DNA of 64,000 bases from Streptomonospora alba (GTDB taxonomy: Bacteria; Actinomycetota; Actinomycetes; Streptosporangiales; Streptosporangiaceae). The position numbers and the translations under genes are program-made. Numbering within the stretch: the first letter of the stretch is position 1; each line of letters starts with the position of its first letter. The notes beneath the pieces are model-generated. The model saw only the letters and a list, made by a program, of their open reading frames with translations, ran no database searches and was not told the DNA's origin. Positions 7,703-16,755 of the stretch are shown one piece after another. Where the stretch lies: assembly GCF_000826685.1 (NCBI RefSeq), contig NZ_JROO01000018.1, forward strand, positions 1 through 64,000, read 5' to 3'.

Positions 7703-9310
7703 ATGGACTCCTCAGACATCAACTCCGACCGGCCGCTGGGCCGTGATGATCTCTCCGGCACCGATGCGCCCGATGCACCGGTGCCCGCACAGCGAGGCCC
7801 CTCACCGGCAGAAGCCGGCGCCTCCGACTCCGGCGCCACTGACACCGGCGCCTCCGAGGCCCCCGAAGAAGAGCGCTACTGGAAAGCGGGCCGGCTGGAG
7901 CAGATGCCGATCCGCGCACTGCCGGACGCTCCACCCTCCGTCCACCTGCTGGGACCGACGGTGTTCCTCGTCGCCCTGGGCGTGGGCATGGGCGAGTCCT
8001 ACATGTGGCCGCGGCTGGTCCTGCTGTTCGGACCCGAGATCCGCTGGCTGTTCCTCGTCGGCGTCAGCCTGCAAGCCGTGGTCATGCTGGAGATGTCGCG
8101 CTATGCGATGGCCACCGGCGAAAGCATCTTCTTCGGTGCCGCGCGGGTGTTCAAACCGCTGATGTGGTTTTTCTTCGTCACCGCGATGCTCGTCTACATA
8201 TGGCCGGGCCACCTGTCAGCGGGTGCATCGGCGTTCGAACGGGTGAGCGGGATCCCCTGGCAGGCCACGGCGGTCACCGGCATGCTGCTGGTGGGCGTCA
8301 TCTTCACGATGGCCAAGGTCATCTACAACCTGCTGGAGAACGTCCTCTCCATCTGCATCGGCCTGCTGGTCGTGGGCACGTCGGTGGTAGCGGGCATGGT
8401 CGGCAACCTGGCGGACCTCTCCAGCACCATCACCGGCATGTTCGCCTTCGGCTACTTCCCCCAGGAGGCGCTGAGCGCGGCGTGGTTCCCCGTCATCGTC
8501 GGATCCATCGCCTTCGCGGGCCCGTCGGGCATGCAGCAGATGTGGTACACGCTGCACCTGCGCGACAAGGGCGCCGGCATGGGCACCCACATCCCCCGCA
8601 TCCGCGGCCTGGCCCACGCCGGTGAGCAGGAGACCATGCCCACCCGCGGCTTCATGTTCGACACCTCCAAGCCGGAGGAGATGGCCAAGTGGAAGGGCTG
8701 GCGCCGTTGGGTCACCTTCGACGCGTTCGTGCTCTTCTGGGGCATCACGATGCTGGTGACCATCTCCTTCACCGTGCTCGCCCAGGCCTCGGCGCGCTTC
8801 GACCCCGGTGTCGTAGACGTCATCCGCGACGGCGAACGCGACGCGGCGCTGGACGCGATGGCGGCCTCCTTCACCGCGGCGGGAAGCCCCATCTTCGGCA
8901 CCGTCTTCTTCCTGTTCATCTCACTCATCGGCCTCAACGCCACGTTCGGCCTGTTCGACTCCTTCTCTCGGGGCCAGGCCGACATGACCTACTTCTTCGT
9001 CCCCGGTGCCCGCCGGTTCAGCATGTCCAAGCTGTATGCGTTCTTCCTGTGGGGCGTCATCCTCTTCGGCATCGGCGTCCTGCTGTGGGGACCGGCCGAC
9101 GGCCCGTCGGGGATCCTGGATACGCTCGCGTTCCTGTCCACCTTCGCCATGGGCGCCTACTGCGTGACACTGCTTCTGGTCAACAACCTGATGCTGCCCA
9201 AACCCATCCGCCCCGGAATCCTCACCAACGCGATCATCGCCTTCGCCGCGGTGTTCTACCTCGGAATGCTGTTCTACTCGCTGTTCGCCTTCGGAGTGGT
9301 GGTGAGCTGA
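7703..9310 (+). CDS. Nramp-like (LeuT-fold) membrane transporter with non-canonical TM1
   Basis: Integral membrane protein of 535 residues with a disordered acidic N-tail (about 1-75) and roughly 11 membrane segments. Its overall pattern and the first helix LLGPTVFLVALGVGMGES recall Nramp metal transporters. The DPGN metal-binding motif of classical MntH/Nramp is absent and reads GMGES, so divalent metal transport cannot be assumed. A large charged loop (HIPRIRGLAHAGEQETMP region) sits mid-protein. ATG 7703 is preceded by GAGGGAGAG. Its stop overlaps the next start (TGATG), so the two membrane proteins are coupled and probably work together. Substrate unknown. Confidence 0.6.
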   Translation: MDSSDINSDRPLGRDDLSGTDAPDAPVPAQRGPSPAEAGASDSGATDTGASEAPEEERYWKAGRLEQMPIRALPDAPPSVHLLGPTVFLVALGVGMGESYMWPRLVLLFGPEIRWLFLVGVSLQAVVMLEMSRYAMATGESIFFGAARVFKPLMWFFFVTAMLVYIWPGHLSAGASAFERVSGIPWQATAVTGMLLVGVIFTMAKVIYNLLENVLSICIGLLVVGTSVVAGMVGNLADLSSTITGMFAFGYFPQEALSAAWFPVIVGSIAFAGPSGMQQMWYTLHLRDKGAGMGTHIPRIRGLAHAGEQETMPTRGFMFDTSKPEEMAKWKGWRRWVTFDAFVLFWGITMLVTISFTVLAQASARFDPGVVDVIRDGERDAALDAMAASFTAAGSPIFGTVFFLFISLIGLNATFGLFDSFSRGQADMTYFFVPGARRFSMSKLYAFFLWGVILFGIGVLLWGPADGPSGILDTLAFLSTFAMGAYCVTLLLVNNLMLPKPIRPGILTNAIIAFAAVFYLGMLFYSLFAFGVVVS

Positions 9311-9891
9311 TGAGCACCCACACCACCGCAGCACCGCAGATGCCCTTAGCCCTCCAGTACGCCGAGGTGGCCATCCCGGGGATCGGCGTCGGGCTGATCG
9401 CCGGCGCCTTCGCCGCCGGAGTGGCGGCCATGGCCGGGCTTCCCGCCGTGCAGATCGCGACGATCGCCACCGGACTGGGCATCCCGCTGGCCCTGCTGGG
9501 AGCGGGATACTGCGTCCTGCTCGCCCTGGGCAAGTTCGGGGTCGGCGCGGTCGGTCCGGTGGCCTTCTACTGGCTGGTCGGCTTTCCCCTGGCCCGGCTG
9601 ACCGACCAGTACCTGGTCGCCACCGTGCTCGGCCACGACGAGATCCTGCGTGAGCCGCTGCTGTCGTTCCTGGCCTTCCAGGCGATGCTCAGCATGGGCT
9701 TCGCCATCGGGTTCCTGTGGCTGCACGAGCGGATCGCCCCCCACCTGCTGATCCGCATCAAGGACCACAACCCCGTCGCCGCCCATCTCGTCGAGCGCTA
9801 TATCTCCCAGGCGACGGCCCTGGAGGAGCGGCGCGTCAACGCCAAGGAAGAGCGCGCCGCCAAGCGGGGCCGCCGCCGCGGCTCCTCCTGA
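9310..9891 (+). CDS. Small multi-pass membrane protein, partner of the Nramp-like transporter
   Basis: Protein of 193 residues with about four hydrophobic segments between residues 18 and 140, followed by a basic cytoplasmic tail (VNAKEERAAKRGRRRG). I do not recognise a family. The ATG overlaps the preceding stop codon by one base, which implies coupled translation and perhaps a stoichiometric complex with the transporter. It ends just before a strong hairpin (9903-9935) that separates it from terC. Likely an accessory subunit; this is inferred only from context and topology. Confidence 0.7.
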   Translation: MSTHTTAAPQMPLALQYAEVAIPGIGVGLIAGAFAAGVAAMAGLPAVQIATIATGLGIPLALLGAGYCVLLALGKFGVGAVGPVAFYWLVGFPLARLTDQYLVATVLGHDEILREPLLSFLAFQAMLSMGFAIGFLWLHERIAPHLLIRIKDHNPVAAHLVERYISQATALEERRVNAKEERAAKRGRRRGSS

Positions 9892-9902
9892 GATGTAGTA
9901 GA

Positions 9903-9935
9903 CCGGTCCCGGGCGCGTGTGGCGCCCGGGGCCGG
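9903..9935 (+). terminator. Terminator hairpin between the transporter pair and terC
   Basis: Stem of about 14 bp (CCGGTCCCGGGCGC with GCGCCCGGGGCCGG, one G-U) and a 5-base loop at 9917-9921, no T-run. It ends only about 35 bases before the terC start, so it could also attenuate terC. Confidence 0.6.
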
Positions 9936-9970
9936 CCCGCCCGTGCCACCGAAACCGCTGGAGAACTCGC

Positions 9971-10990
9971 TTGGATATCGCACCCTGGGTTTGGGGCGTG
10001 ACGATCGCCGTCCTGCTCGGCGTGATCGCGCTCGACTTCGTCGTCATCACCCGCAGGCCCCATGAACCGTCGATGCGCGAGGCCGCCATCTGGGTCTCGA
10101 TCTACGTCTCACTGGCGATCCTCTTCGGGATCGGTCTCGCCTTCTTCACCGAGGGCCAGGCCATGGACTTCTTCACCGGTTGGATCGTCGAGTACTCGAT
10201 GAGCATGGACAACCTGTTCGTGTTCATCCTCATCCTCGGCTCCTTCGCCGTGCCGCGGGAGCACCGCCAGCGCGTCCTGCTCGTGGGCATCGCCCTCGCG
10301 CTGCTGTTCCGCGGACTGTTCATCGCCGCCGGCGCCGCGGCGGTCAACGCGTTCGCCGGCGTCTTCTACCTCTTCGGCGCCTTCCTGCTCTACACCGCCT
10401 GGAAGCTGATCTCCAGCGCCGGGGAGAACGAGGAGTACGAGGAGAACGCGGCCCTGCGGACGGTGCGGCGGATACTGCCCACCTCCGACACCTACGACGG
10501 CCACAAGCTGATCACGCGCGTGAACGGCAAGCGCCTGGTGACCCCCATGCTGATGGTGATGATCGCCATCGGCATGACCGACATCCTCTTCGCCCTGGAC
10601 TCGATCCCCGCCATCTTCGGCATCACCCAGGAGCCCTACCTCGTCTTCACCGCCAACGCCTTCGCGCTGATGGGCCTGCGCCAGCTCTACTTCCTCATCG
10701 GGGGTCTGATGGACAAGCTGGTCTACCTCAGCCACGGCCTGGCGGTGATCCTCGGCTTCATCGGGGTCAAGCTGATCCTGCACGCCGTGCACGAGACCAC
10801 CGAACTGCACGTTCCCGAGATTCCCACAGTGGCCTCGCTTGTGGTGATCGTGACGACGCTGGCCGCCACAACGGTGCTCAGCCTGCTCAAGTCCCGCCAC
10901 GACGCCCGTGTACAGCAGGCCTCCGTCGCGCCGGAGGATACCGCCTCCGGCGACGATGACGACGATCTCGACGAGCGGGTCTCCCTCTGA
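9971..10990 (+). CDS. TerC family integral membrane protein
   Basis: TerC/Alx-type membrane protein, 339 residues, about eight to nine membrane segments. Family hallmarks are EYSMSMDNLFVF and DILFALDSIPAIFGIT, whose acidic residues lie inside the membrane and are thought to handle metal ions (manganese or calcium export, tellurite resistance). The C-terminus is acidic (DDDDDLDE). I chose TTG 9971 because GGAGAA (9960-9965) precedes it and the protein then begins LDIAPWVWG like homologues; the open frame extends further upstream only through the hairpin. It is followed by a 22-bp perfect terminator shared with the convergent ligase gene. Confidence 0.88.
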   Translation: MDIAPWVWGVTIAVLLGVIALDFVVITRRPHEPSMREAAIWVSIYVSLAILFGIGLAFFTEGQAMDFFTGWIVEYSMSMDNLFVFILILGSFAVPREHRQRVLLVGIALALLFRGLFIAAGAAAVNAFAGVFYLFGAFLLYTAWKLISSAGENEEYEENAALRTVRRILPTSDTYDGHKLITRVNGKRLVTPMLMVMIAIGMTDILFALDSIPAIFGITQEPYLVFTANAFALMGLRQLYFLIGGLMDKLVYLSHGLAVILGFIGVKLILHAVHETTELHVPEIPTVASLVVIVTTLAATTVLSLLKSRHDARVQQASVAPEDTASGDDDDDLDERVSL

Positions 10991-11043
10991 CGACCGCCGG
11001 CCGAGCTCCGGCGGCTCGCCGGCCGACCCCCATCGTGCGAAAC

Positions 11044-11091
11044 GCGAGAAAGGCCCCGTGCGGCGCGTCCGCCGCACGGGGCCTTTCTCGC
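11044..11091. terminator. Bidirectional terminator between terC and the Ddl-like gene
   Basis: Perfect 22-bp stem (11044-11065 with 11070-11091) around a 4-base loop. Internal AAAGGCCCC/GGGGCCTTT gives A- and T-rich patches on each strand. It sits between converging genes. Confidence 0.92.
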
Positions 11092-11107
11092 TGTGCTCGG
11101 GGCTGCG

Positions 11108-12067
11108 CTAGTCGGTGCGGCCGCGGTTCCACGCGTTGAACGCCAGGTCGCGGCAGACCCGCGCGAAGTCGAGTTCGGCGGCCTCGACCGCCAGCGGGAA
11201 GGTGGAGGTCTCGGTCAGCCCGGGGGCGACGTTGACCTCCAAAAACCGCACGCGGCCCGCGGCGTCGACGATGAGGTCGGTGCGCGAGTAGTCGCGCAGA
11301 CCCAGCACGCGGTGGGCGGTCAGCGCCGCGTCGGCCGCGGCGCGAGCGGCCTCCTGCGACAGCCGGGCAGGGCTGAAGAACTCGGTGCGGCCGGGGGTGT
11401 AGCGGGCAGCGTAGTCGTAGACGCCGCCGTCGGGCACGATCTCCACCGGCGGCAGGTCGAACGGGCCCTCGCCCAGGTCGAGCACGCCAACCGCGATCTC
11501 GGTACCCTCGATCCGCTCCTCGATGACCGCCTTGTCGCCATAGGCGAAGCAGCTGACCATCGCCGCCGACAGCTCCTCGGCGGAGTCGACGGAGGTGGCA
11601 CCGAAGGCCGATCCACCCTGGTCGGGCTTGACGAACAGGGGCAGCCCGAGCCGGTCGACCACGCGCTCCAACAGCGCCGGGGCGCCCAGGTCGTGGAAGG
11701 CCGACTTGGGCAGCGTCACCCCGCGCGGCACCGGCACGCCGTGCTGGGCCACCAGCGCCTTGGCGGTGGGCTTGGCGAAGGCGATCCGGCAGGCGGCGGG
11801 CGGCGCGCCGACATGGGCCACGCCGCTCAGCTGCAGGATCTCGGCGGTGGCGCCGTCCTCTCCGGAGGCGCCGTGCAGCACCGGGAAGACGGCCTGGGGC
11901 GGGTCCGTCCGCAGCCGCTCCAGCAGGGCGGCGTCGATGTCGGCGTTCTGCGCCTCGACGCCCAGGCGGCGCAGCGACTCGGCCACGCGCCGCCCCGAGC
12001 GCACGCTGACCTCGTGCTCGGGCGACATGCCGCCCGACAGTACGAGCACCCGCTCCAGATCGGCCAC
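11108..12067 (-). CDS. D-alanine--D-alanine ligase family protein
   Basis: ATP-grasp ligase of 319 residues resembling Ddl, which makes the D-Ala-D-Ala dipeptide of peptidoglycan. Seen: VLSGGMSPEHEVSVRSG at the N-terminus, LHGASGEDG, the ATP-binding LFVKPDQGGSAFGAT, and the metal motif RFLEVNVAPGLTETS. Ddl usually has VNT.PG.T in that last motif, so a related dipeptide ligase with other specificity is possible. GTG 12067 has AGGAAGG upstream and matches homologous N-termini; an in-frame start at 12103 adds 12 residues without a good RBS. It is downstream of a PLP aminotransferase (57 bases), probably in one operon, so the pair may supply and use a D-amino acid or dipeptide. A housekeeping ddl may exist elsewhere. 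Confidence 0.8.
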   Translation of the reverse strand: MADLERVLVLSGGMSPEHEVSVRSGRRVAESLRRLGVEAQNADIDAALLERLRTDPPQAVFPVLHGASGEDGATAEILQLSGVAHVGAPPAACRIAFAKPTAKALVAQHGVPVPRGVTLPKSAFHDLGAPALLERVVDRLGLPLFVKPDQGGSAFGATSVDSAEELSAAMVSCFAYGDKAVIEERIEGTEIAVGVLDLGEGPFDLPPVEIVPDGGVYDYAARYTPGRTEFFSPARLSQEAARAAADAALTAHRVLGLRDYSRTDLIVDAAGRVRFLEVNVAPGLTETSTFPLAVEAAELDFARVCRDLAFNAWNRGRTD

Positions 12068-12123
12068 GGTCCTGCCTTCCTGCTGTACTGCTGTGGGTGT
12101 CACCGGCCCGCTCCGCTGATCCG

Positions 12124-13449
12124 TCAGGGCAGGTCGGGGAAGGGGGAGTCGTCGCCCGCAGCGGCCGGGGGCGACATGCCGCCGAAGGTATCACGCAGCT
12201 CGGTCTCGCCCTCGATCACGCCGACGAGCCGGCGCACGCCCTCGCGGATCTGCTCGCTGGTGGGGTAGCAGAACGAGAGGCGCATGCTGCGGCGGCCTTC
12301 GTCGGAGGCGTAGAAGCCGGTCCCCGGGACGTAGGCCACACGCTCGTTGACCGCGCGCGGCATCATCGCCTTGGAGTCGAGCCCTTCGGGAAGGGTCAGC
12401 CATACGAAGAACCCGCCGTCGGGGCGGGTCCACTCGGTCCCTGCGGGCATGAGCGCGTCGAGGGCGCCGAGCATGGCGTCGCGGCGCTCCCGGTACATCT
12501 CGTTGAAGTCCTTGATCTGCTCGCGCCAGGCGTGGTCGGTGAGGTAGCGCCGCACCACCATCTGGTTGAAGGTGGAGTGGCTGAGCATGGCCGACTCCGC
12601 GGCCAGCACGAGCTTGGCGCGCACCGCCGAGGGCGCCAGCGCCCAGCCGATGCGAAAGCCCGGCGAGAGGGTCTTGGAGAAGGACCCGAGGTAGATGACG
12701 CTGTCGGGCGCCTGGGCGCGCAGCGGCGCCACCGGCTCGCCGTCGTAGCGCAGCAGCCCGTAGGGGTTGTCCTCCAGCACCAGCAGGCCGTGGCGCTGGC
12801 AGATCTCCAGCACGCGGGTGCGGCGCTCGGCCGAGAGCGTGACCCCGGCGGGGTTCTGGAAGTTGGGGATCGTGTAGAAGAACTTGACCCGGCGGCCCTC
12901 GGCGGCCAGGCGCTCCAGCGCCTCCTCCAGCGCCTCGGGCACGACGCCGTCGCCGTCCATCTCGACGTGGCGGATGTCGGCCTGGAACGCGGCGAAGGTG
13001 TTGATGGCGGTCACGTAGGTGGGCGCCTCGCACAGCACCACGTCGCCGGGGTCGACGAAGACGCGGGTGACCAGGTCGAGCGCCTGCTGGGAGCCGACGG
13101 TCACGATGACGTCGTCGGACGCGGCGTCGATCTCCTCCTCGGCCATGACCTCGCAGATGTGCTCGCGCAGCACGGGGTCGCCCTGGGCGGAGCCGTACTG
13201 CAGCGCTGTGGCGCCCTGATCGGAGACGACCTGCTGCACGATGCGGGCGATGTCGTCCAGGGGCAGCGCGCTGACGTTGGGCATGCCGCCCGCAAGCGAG
13301 ACGACCTCGGGGCGCGAGGCCACGGCGAACAGCGCGCGGACCTCCGATGCCACCATGCCCCGGGTCCGAGCCGCGTAGCTGCCGACATAGGGGTCGATGC
13401 GCGAGCCCTGGACCGAGGGCTGCCGGTGGGGTTCTCGGGGATCCTGCAC
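12124..13449 (-). CDS. PLP-dependent aminotransferase, class I/II (2-aminoadipate/MocR-like catalytic domain)
   Basis: Fold-type I aminotransferase, 441 residues, of the group related to 2-aminoadipate aminotransferases. Visible: substrate segment SLAGGMPN, cofactor residues in FYTIPNFQNPAG and LEDNPYG, and the Schiff-base Lys259 in LGSFSKTLSPGFRIGW. No N-terminal GntR helix-turn-helix is present, so it is an enzyme rather than a MocR regulator. GTG 13449 is chosen because GGAGGT lies at 13455-13460. The frame stays open to 13977, but that extension is low-complexity Pro/Ala/Gly. It is upstream of the Ddl-like gene on the same strand. The amino donor and acceptor cannot be told from sequence. 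Confidence 0.85.
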   Translation of the reverse strand: MQDPREPHRQPSVQGSRIDPYVGSYAARTRGMVASEVRALFAVASRPEVVSLAGGMPNVSALPLDDIARIVQQVVSDQGATALQYGSAQGDPVLREHICEVMAEEEIDAASDDVIVTVGSQQALDLVTRVFVDPGDVVLCEAPTYVTAINTFAAFQADIRHVEMDGDGVVPEALEEALERLAAEGRRVKFFYTIPNFQNPAGVTLSAERRTRVLEICQRHGLLVLEDNPYGLLRYDGEPVAPLRAQAPDSVIYLGSFSKTLSPGFRIGWALAPSAVRAKLVLAAESAMLSHSTFNQMVVRRYLTDHAWREQIKDFNEMYRERRDAMLGALDALMPAGTEWTRPDGGFFVWLTLPEGLDSKAMMPRAVNERVAYVPGTGFYASDEGRRSMRLSFCYPTSEQIREGVRRLVGVIEGETELRDTFGGMSPPAAAGDDSPFPDLP

Positions 13450-14090
13450 GATCCACCTCCGCTGACTGGGACGATGGTGCTGTGGCCGGTGAGACGCCTC
13501 GGCGGCGCCGCCGGTTCGCCTGATCCGCGTACCGGGCCCCGCAACGGCTGCGGCGACGCCCGGGCCGGCCGGTCCCGGCCCAGTGTATGCTGGCCCGCCG
13601 CCGGCCGGGCCCGCACCCTCCCCCGCGGCCGCCGCGGTGCCCGGCCGATCCGCAGTCGGCGTAGGGCACACAGGAGCCTTCCCATCCGCGCGGGCCGATG
13701 CGATCGCCTTTTGCCCGATCCTGACCGGTTTCTTGCCCGGCGGCGGCCCCGAAGCATGCGGCGGCGGCCCCGAAGCATGCGGCGGCGGCCCGGGCGAGCT
13801 CCCCCACCCGCCGCAGGCCGCCGCCGTGGAAAGTCCGCCTCGCGTGATCGAACCCGCTACCCCCCTCAAGGCATCGGGCACGGGCGGACGTGGTTCTTCC
13901 GGCTTCTCGCCGCTGCACTCCCGACTCAACTGCATCACCCGCATCGCGGGCAAAGGTTGCACGAGGTTGCAGTTCAACTACTGTATGTAACAACCGGCTG
14001 CCCGCCGTGTACGCCTGCGTCCAGGCGACCGCGCCCGAGCCGGCGTGCCCGGGGCGGTGCCCACGTCGGCCCTGCCGACCCGCCGGCGGC
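13450..14090. other. 641-bp gene-free stretch with a 21-bp tandem repeat
   Basis: No convincing coding sequence on either strand. It holds the promoter side of the aminotransferase gene, a 21-bp unit (CGGCGGCCCCGAAGCATGCG plus G) repeated twice exactly at 13741-13782 with a partial third copy, and an AT-richer island at 13955-13990. That island contains repeated GTTGCA (13955-13980) and CTACTGTATGTAA (13977-13988). Confidence 0.6.
13741..13782. repeat. 21-bp tandem repeat, two exact copies
   Basis: Copies at 13741-13761 and 13762-13782, then a partial third. Period 21 keeps reading frame, but no supported gene covers it. Confidence 0.9.
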
Positions 14091-15407
14091 TCAGCCCGGC
14101 AGCGTCCCACCCGTCGGAGCGAGTCCGCGGGCGGCCTCGCTGCGAGCGCGGCGGATCCCGGGTGCGCTGGAGGCCGGCAGCAGCTCGGCCGCGCGGTCGG
14201 GGGCGCGCACCTCCACTCGCAGCCCCTCGTTGAACCGGTAGGGGCGGCTCTCCACGACGCCGCCGAGGCGGCGGCGCAGGCGCGACATCTCCGCCCGCAC
14301 GGTCACCAGCCGCTCGGTGTCGCCGAACAGGTCGCCGGCGAGCTCGGCGGCGCTGCAGCCCTCGCGGCGGCGCGAGAGCAGGAACAGCAGCTCGCAGTGG
14401 CGCAAGGTGAGCCGGTGCGTCCACGTGCCGCTGGGCCCGGCGACGGTCACCTGCGGCGCCGCGGCGTCGGCGAGGTCCAGCACCACCTCGCTGGGCCGCG
14501 GCTTCTCGCCGGGGCCGGGCCGCAGCAGCCACCCGCCCGGCAGCGGCTCGACGCGGCACTCCCCCAGTCCCGACAGCCAGGTCCCGCCGCCCTGCAGGCC
14601 GCGGGGCAGCAGGACGCGGCGCGGCGGGTCCATGTGCACCGCCGTCGCCGTCCACCCCTCGGCGTCGACCACCAGGGCGTTCTCGCCGATCCCCGACAGC
14701 ATCGGCGCGGCCACCGCGCGCAGCCGCTCAAGGTGGGCGTGGTGGCGGCCGCGCAGCTGCGATTCGGCGTGCTGGGCCACCGCGCTGACCAGCGCCAGCG
14801 TGGCCGGGTGCACGGTGCGGGCGGGGCCGGTCACGTTGACGGCGCCCAGCGGGCGCCCGTTGCGCGGGTCGTGCACGGGCGCACTGGAGCAGGTGACCTG
14901 GTGCAGTCCGCGGGCGTAGTGCTCGGCGGAGTGGACCTGCAGGGGCCGGTCGACGGCCAGCGAGGTTCCCACGGCGTTGGTGCCCACGGTCTCCTCGCTC
15001 CACTGCGAACCCTCCACCATGCCCATGGTGTCGGCCATATGCCGCATCCGTACCGGGCCGTCGCGCCAGAGGACGCGACTCTTGTCGTCGGCGACGATCA
15101 TGACGTAGGAGGCGTCCTCGGCGACGGGCATCAGCGCCTCGCGCAGCAGGGGCAGCAGGTCGGCCAGCGGCGAGGCGGCGCGATGGCGCTGCAGCTCATC
15201 GCGGGGCAGCACCTGCGCGGGGCGGATGACGTCGGGGTCGATGCGGCACCGGCGCATCCGTTCCCAGGAGTCGGCGATGACCGGGCGCAGCCGGGCGGGC
15301 GGGCGGTCCCCGGAGAAGACCGCCTCGTGCACACGGCGCAGCAGTCGGGCGTACTCCGCCGGGTCGACGCCCGCAGGTACTGCGGTGTCCAAGTACGGCT
15401 GCGCCAT
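14091..15407 (-). CDS. GAF-domain transcriptional regulator with C-terminal winged helix
   Basis: Cytosolic regulator of 438 residues. Region about 60-270 is a GAF-type sensor as in AcoR-like activators (VIADSWERMRRC, EETVGTNAVGTSLA, HYARGLHQVTCSSAPV, LGAVNVTGPA). There is no AAA+ domain. The last 100 residues (HRLTLRHCELLFLLSRR through SRLRRRLGGVVESRPYRF) look like an OmpR/SARP-type winged helix. Such proteins often control alcohol, aldehyde or acetoin oxidation genes; the target here is unknown. ATG 15407 has only a weak GGGGGG-type RBS; the upstream in-frame start at 15494 would add an arginine-rich stretch. A dyad TGAACCG-N14-CGGTTCA lies about 105 bases upstream and could be its own operator. 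Confidence 0.8.
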   Translation of the reverse strand: MAQPYLDTAVPAGVDPAEYARLLRRVHEAVFSGDRPPARLRPVIADSWERMRRCRIDPDVIRPAQVLPRDELQRHRAASPLADLLPLLREALMPVAEDASYVMIVADDKSRVLWRDGPVRMRHMADTMGMVEGSQWSEETVGTNAVGTSLAVDRPLQVHSAEHYARGLHQVTCSSAPVHDPRNGRPLGAVNVTGPARTVHPATLALVSAVAQHAESQLRGRHHAHLERLRAVAAPMLSGIGENALVVDAEGWTATAVHMDPPRRVLLPRGLQGGGTWLSGLGECRVEPLPGGWLLRPGPGEKPRPSEVVLDLADAAAPQVTVAGPSGTWTHRLTLRHCELLFLLSRRREGCSAAELAGDLFGDTERLVTVRAEMSRLRRRLGGVVESRPYRFNEGLRVEVRAPDRAAELLPASSAPGIRRARSEAARGLAPTGGTLPG

Positions 15408-15511
15408 CGCACCCCCCCGTTGAGCCGCCCGCTCCACGATCCCTCCCATCCTTGCCCGGCTGTGCCGGGGCGGCAACCGAAACGGGGGCAGCACAGCACT
15501 TTGTGCACCGG

Positions 15512-15539
15512 TGAACCGATGAGCATCCGAAACGGTTCA
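15512..15539. promoter_or_regulatory. Dyad upstream of the GAF regulator
   Basis: TGAACCG (15512-15518) and CGGTTCA (15533-15539) are perfect inverted repeats, 21 bp centre to centre, i.e. two helical turns. Possible autoregulatory operator. Confidence 0.45.
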
Positions 15540-15613
15540 TGCGCCCCCGAGCACCCCGCCGATTCGGCGACCCACGCTGCCCGGCGGCGACGATCGTCCG
15601 GTCGTAGGGCCCT

Positions 15614-15660
15614 TCGCTTCGCGCCAGCCGCGGACACGCTGGCGCGGGGCGGCGAAGCGG
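15614..15660 (-). terminator. Hairpin downstream of the agmatinase gene
   Basis: Inner stem GCGCCAGC (15621-15628) with GCTGGCGC (15638-15645), flanked by an outer CGCTTC/GAAGCG pairing. It lies about 40 bases after the agmatinase stop, before the GAF regulator. Confidence 0.55.
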
Positions 15661-15696
15661 ACGTGTGAGCAGGCGGCGCAGGCGCCACGCAGGCGC

Positions 15697-16641
15697 TCAG
15701 CCGGACTCCAGCGCGAGTAGGCTCACCAGGTCATAGGCCACATGCGCGGCCGCGGTCGCGGTGATCTGCGCGTGATCGTAGGCGGGGGCGACCTCGACGA
15801 CGTCGGCGCCCACGATGCGGCGGCCGGCCAGGCCGCGCAGGATCTCCAGCAGCTCCCTGCTGGTCAGCCCGCCGGCCTCGGGCGTTCCCGTGCCGGGCGC
15901 ATGGGCGGGGTCGAGCACGTCGATGTCCACCGAGACGTACAGCGGCCGGTCGCCGATGCGCTCGCGCAGCGCTCCGGCGACCTCGTCGACGCCGCGGCGC
16001 ATGACGTCGGCGGCGGTCACGACGCCGAATCCGAACCGGCGGTCCTCCTCCAGGTCCCCGCGCCCGTAGAGCGGTCCGCGGATGCCCACGTGGCTGAGCG
16101 CGTCGGCGTCCAGCAGGCCCTCTTCGGCGGCACGGCGGAAGGGGGTGCCGTGGGTGTAGGGCTCACCGAAGTAGGTGTCCCAGGTGTCCAGATGGGCGTC
16201 GAAGTGCAGCAGCGCGATCGGGCCGTGCCGGCTGTGCAGGGCACGCAGCAGCGGCAGCGCGATCGTATGGTCGCCGCCGATCGTCACCATGCGTGTGCCG
16301 TGCTCCAGCAGTGCCCTCGCGCCGTCCTCGACAGCCGCGACGGCCTCCTGGATCGAGTAGGGGTTGACCGCGATGTCGCCGCCGTCGGCCACCTGAGCGG
16401 CGGCGAAGGGCGCGATGTCGACGCCGGGGTTGTAGGGCCGCAGCAGCCGGCTCGCCTCGCGGACGGCGGCGGGCCCGAAGCGGGCGCCGGGCCGGTAGGA
16501 CACCCCCGTGTCGAAGGGGACGCCCACGACGGCGATGTCGGTGTGGTCGACCTCGTCGGTGCGGGGAAGCCGGGCGAAGGTGGCCGGGCCCGCGAAGCGC
16601 GGTACGCGGCTGGAGTCCACGGGGCCGGTCGGAGTGGTCAT
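15697..16641 (-). CDS. speB: Agmatinase / ureohydrolase
   Basis: Ureohydrolase of 314 residues, the usual length, with all Mn-binding motifs: [22 protein letters not shown] and [20 protein letters not shown]. These fit agmatinase (agmatine to putrescine + urea), although guanidinobutyrase or a related guanidino-hydrolase cannot be excluded. ATG 16641 is preceded by GAGGGGA. Neighbours on the same strand are a small acidic protein upstream and the GAF regulator downstream; no polyamine genes are adjacent. Cytosolic. Confidence 0.88.
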   Translation of the reverse strand: MTTPTGPVDSSRVPRFAGPATFARLPRTDEVDHTDIAVVGVPFDTGVSYRPGARFGPAAVREASRLLRPYNPGVDIAPFAAAQVADGGDIAVNPYSIQEAVAAVEDGARALLEHGTRMVTIGGDHTIALPLLRALHSRHGPIALLHFDAHLDTWDTYFGEPYTHGTPFRRAAEEGLLDADALSHVGIRGPLYGRGDLEEDRRFGFGVVTAADVMRRGVDEVAGALRERIGDRPLYVSVDIDVLDPAHAPGTGTPEAGGLTSRELLEILRGLAGRRIVGADVVEVAPAYDHAQITATAAAHVAYDLVSLLALESG

Positions 16642-16755
16642 GAAGCGTCCCCTCAGCTGGCGTGCTCGGCCGCCGATCCCGCCCGGCGGCCGGCTACCAG
16701 CATGCCCCAGCCCCGCGGCCGGGCCGCGCCCGAGCCCCGGCGATCGGCTGCGGGC

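Noticed and set aside
7703-9310. Naming the transporter mntH
   Set aside because: The DPGN metal motif is missing, so metal transport is unsupported.
7485-9970. yybP-ykoY manganese riboswitch before the Nramp-like or terC gene
   Set aside because: The conserved sequence blocks of that riboswitch are not visible; only simple hairpins are.
13450-13977. N-terminal extension of the aminotransferase frame
   Set aside because: Low-complexity, overlaps the tandem repeat, and a strong RBS marks GTG 13449.
13977-13988. CTACTGTATGTAA as another copy of the oxalate-cluster operator
   Set aside because: Only about eight matching bases, far from any related gene; likely chance in an AT-rich patch.
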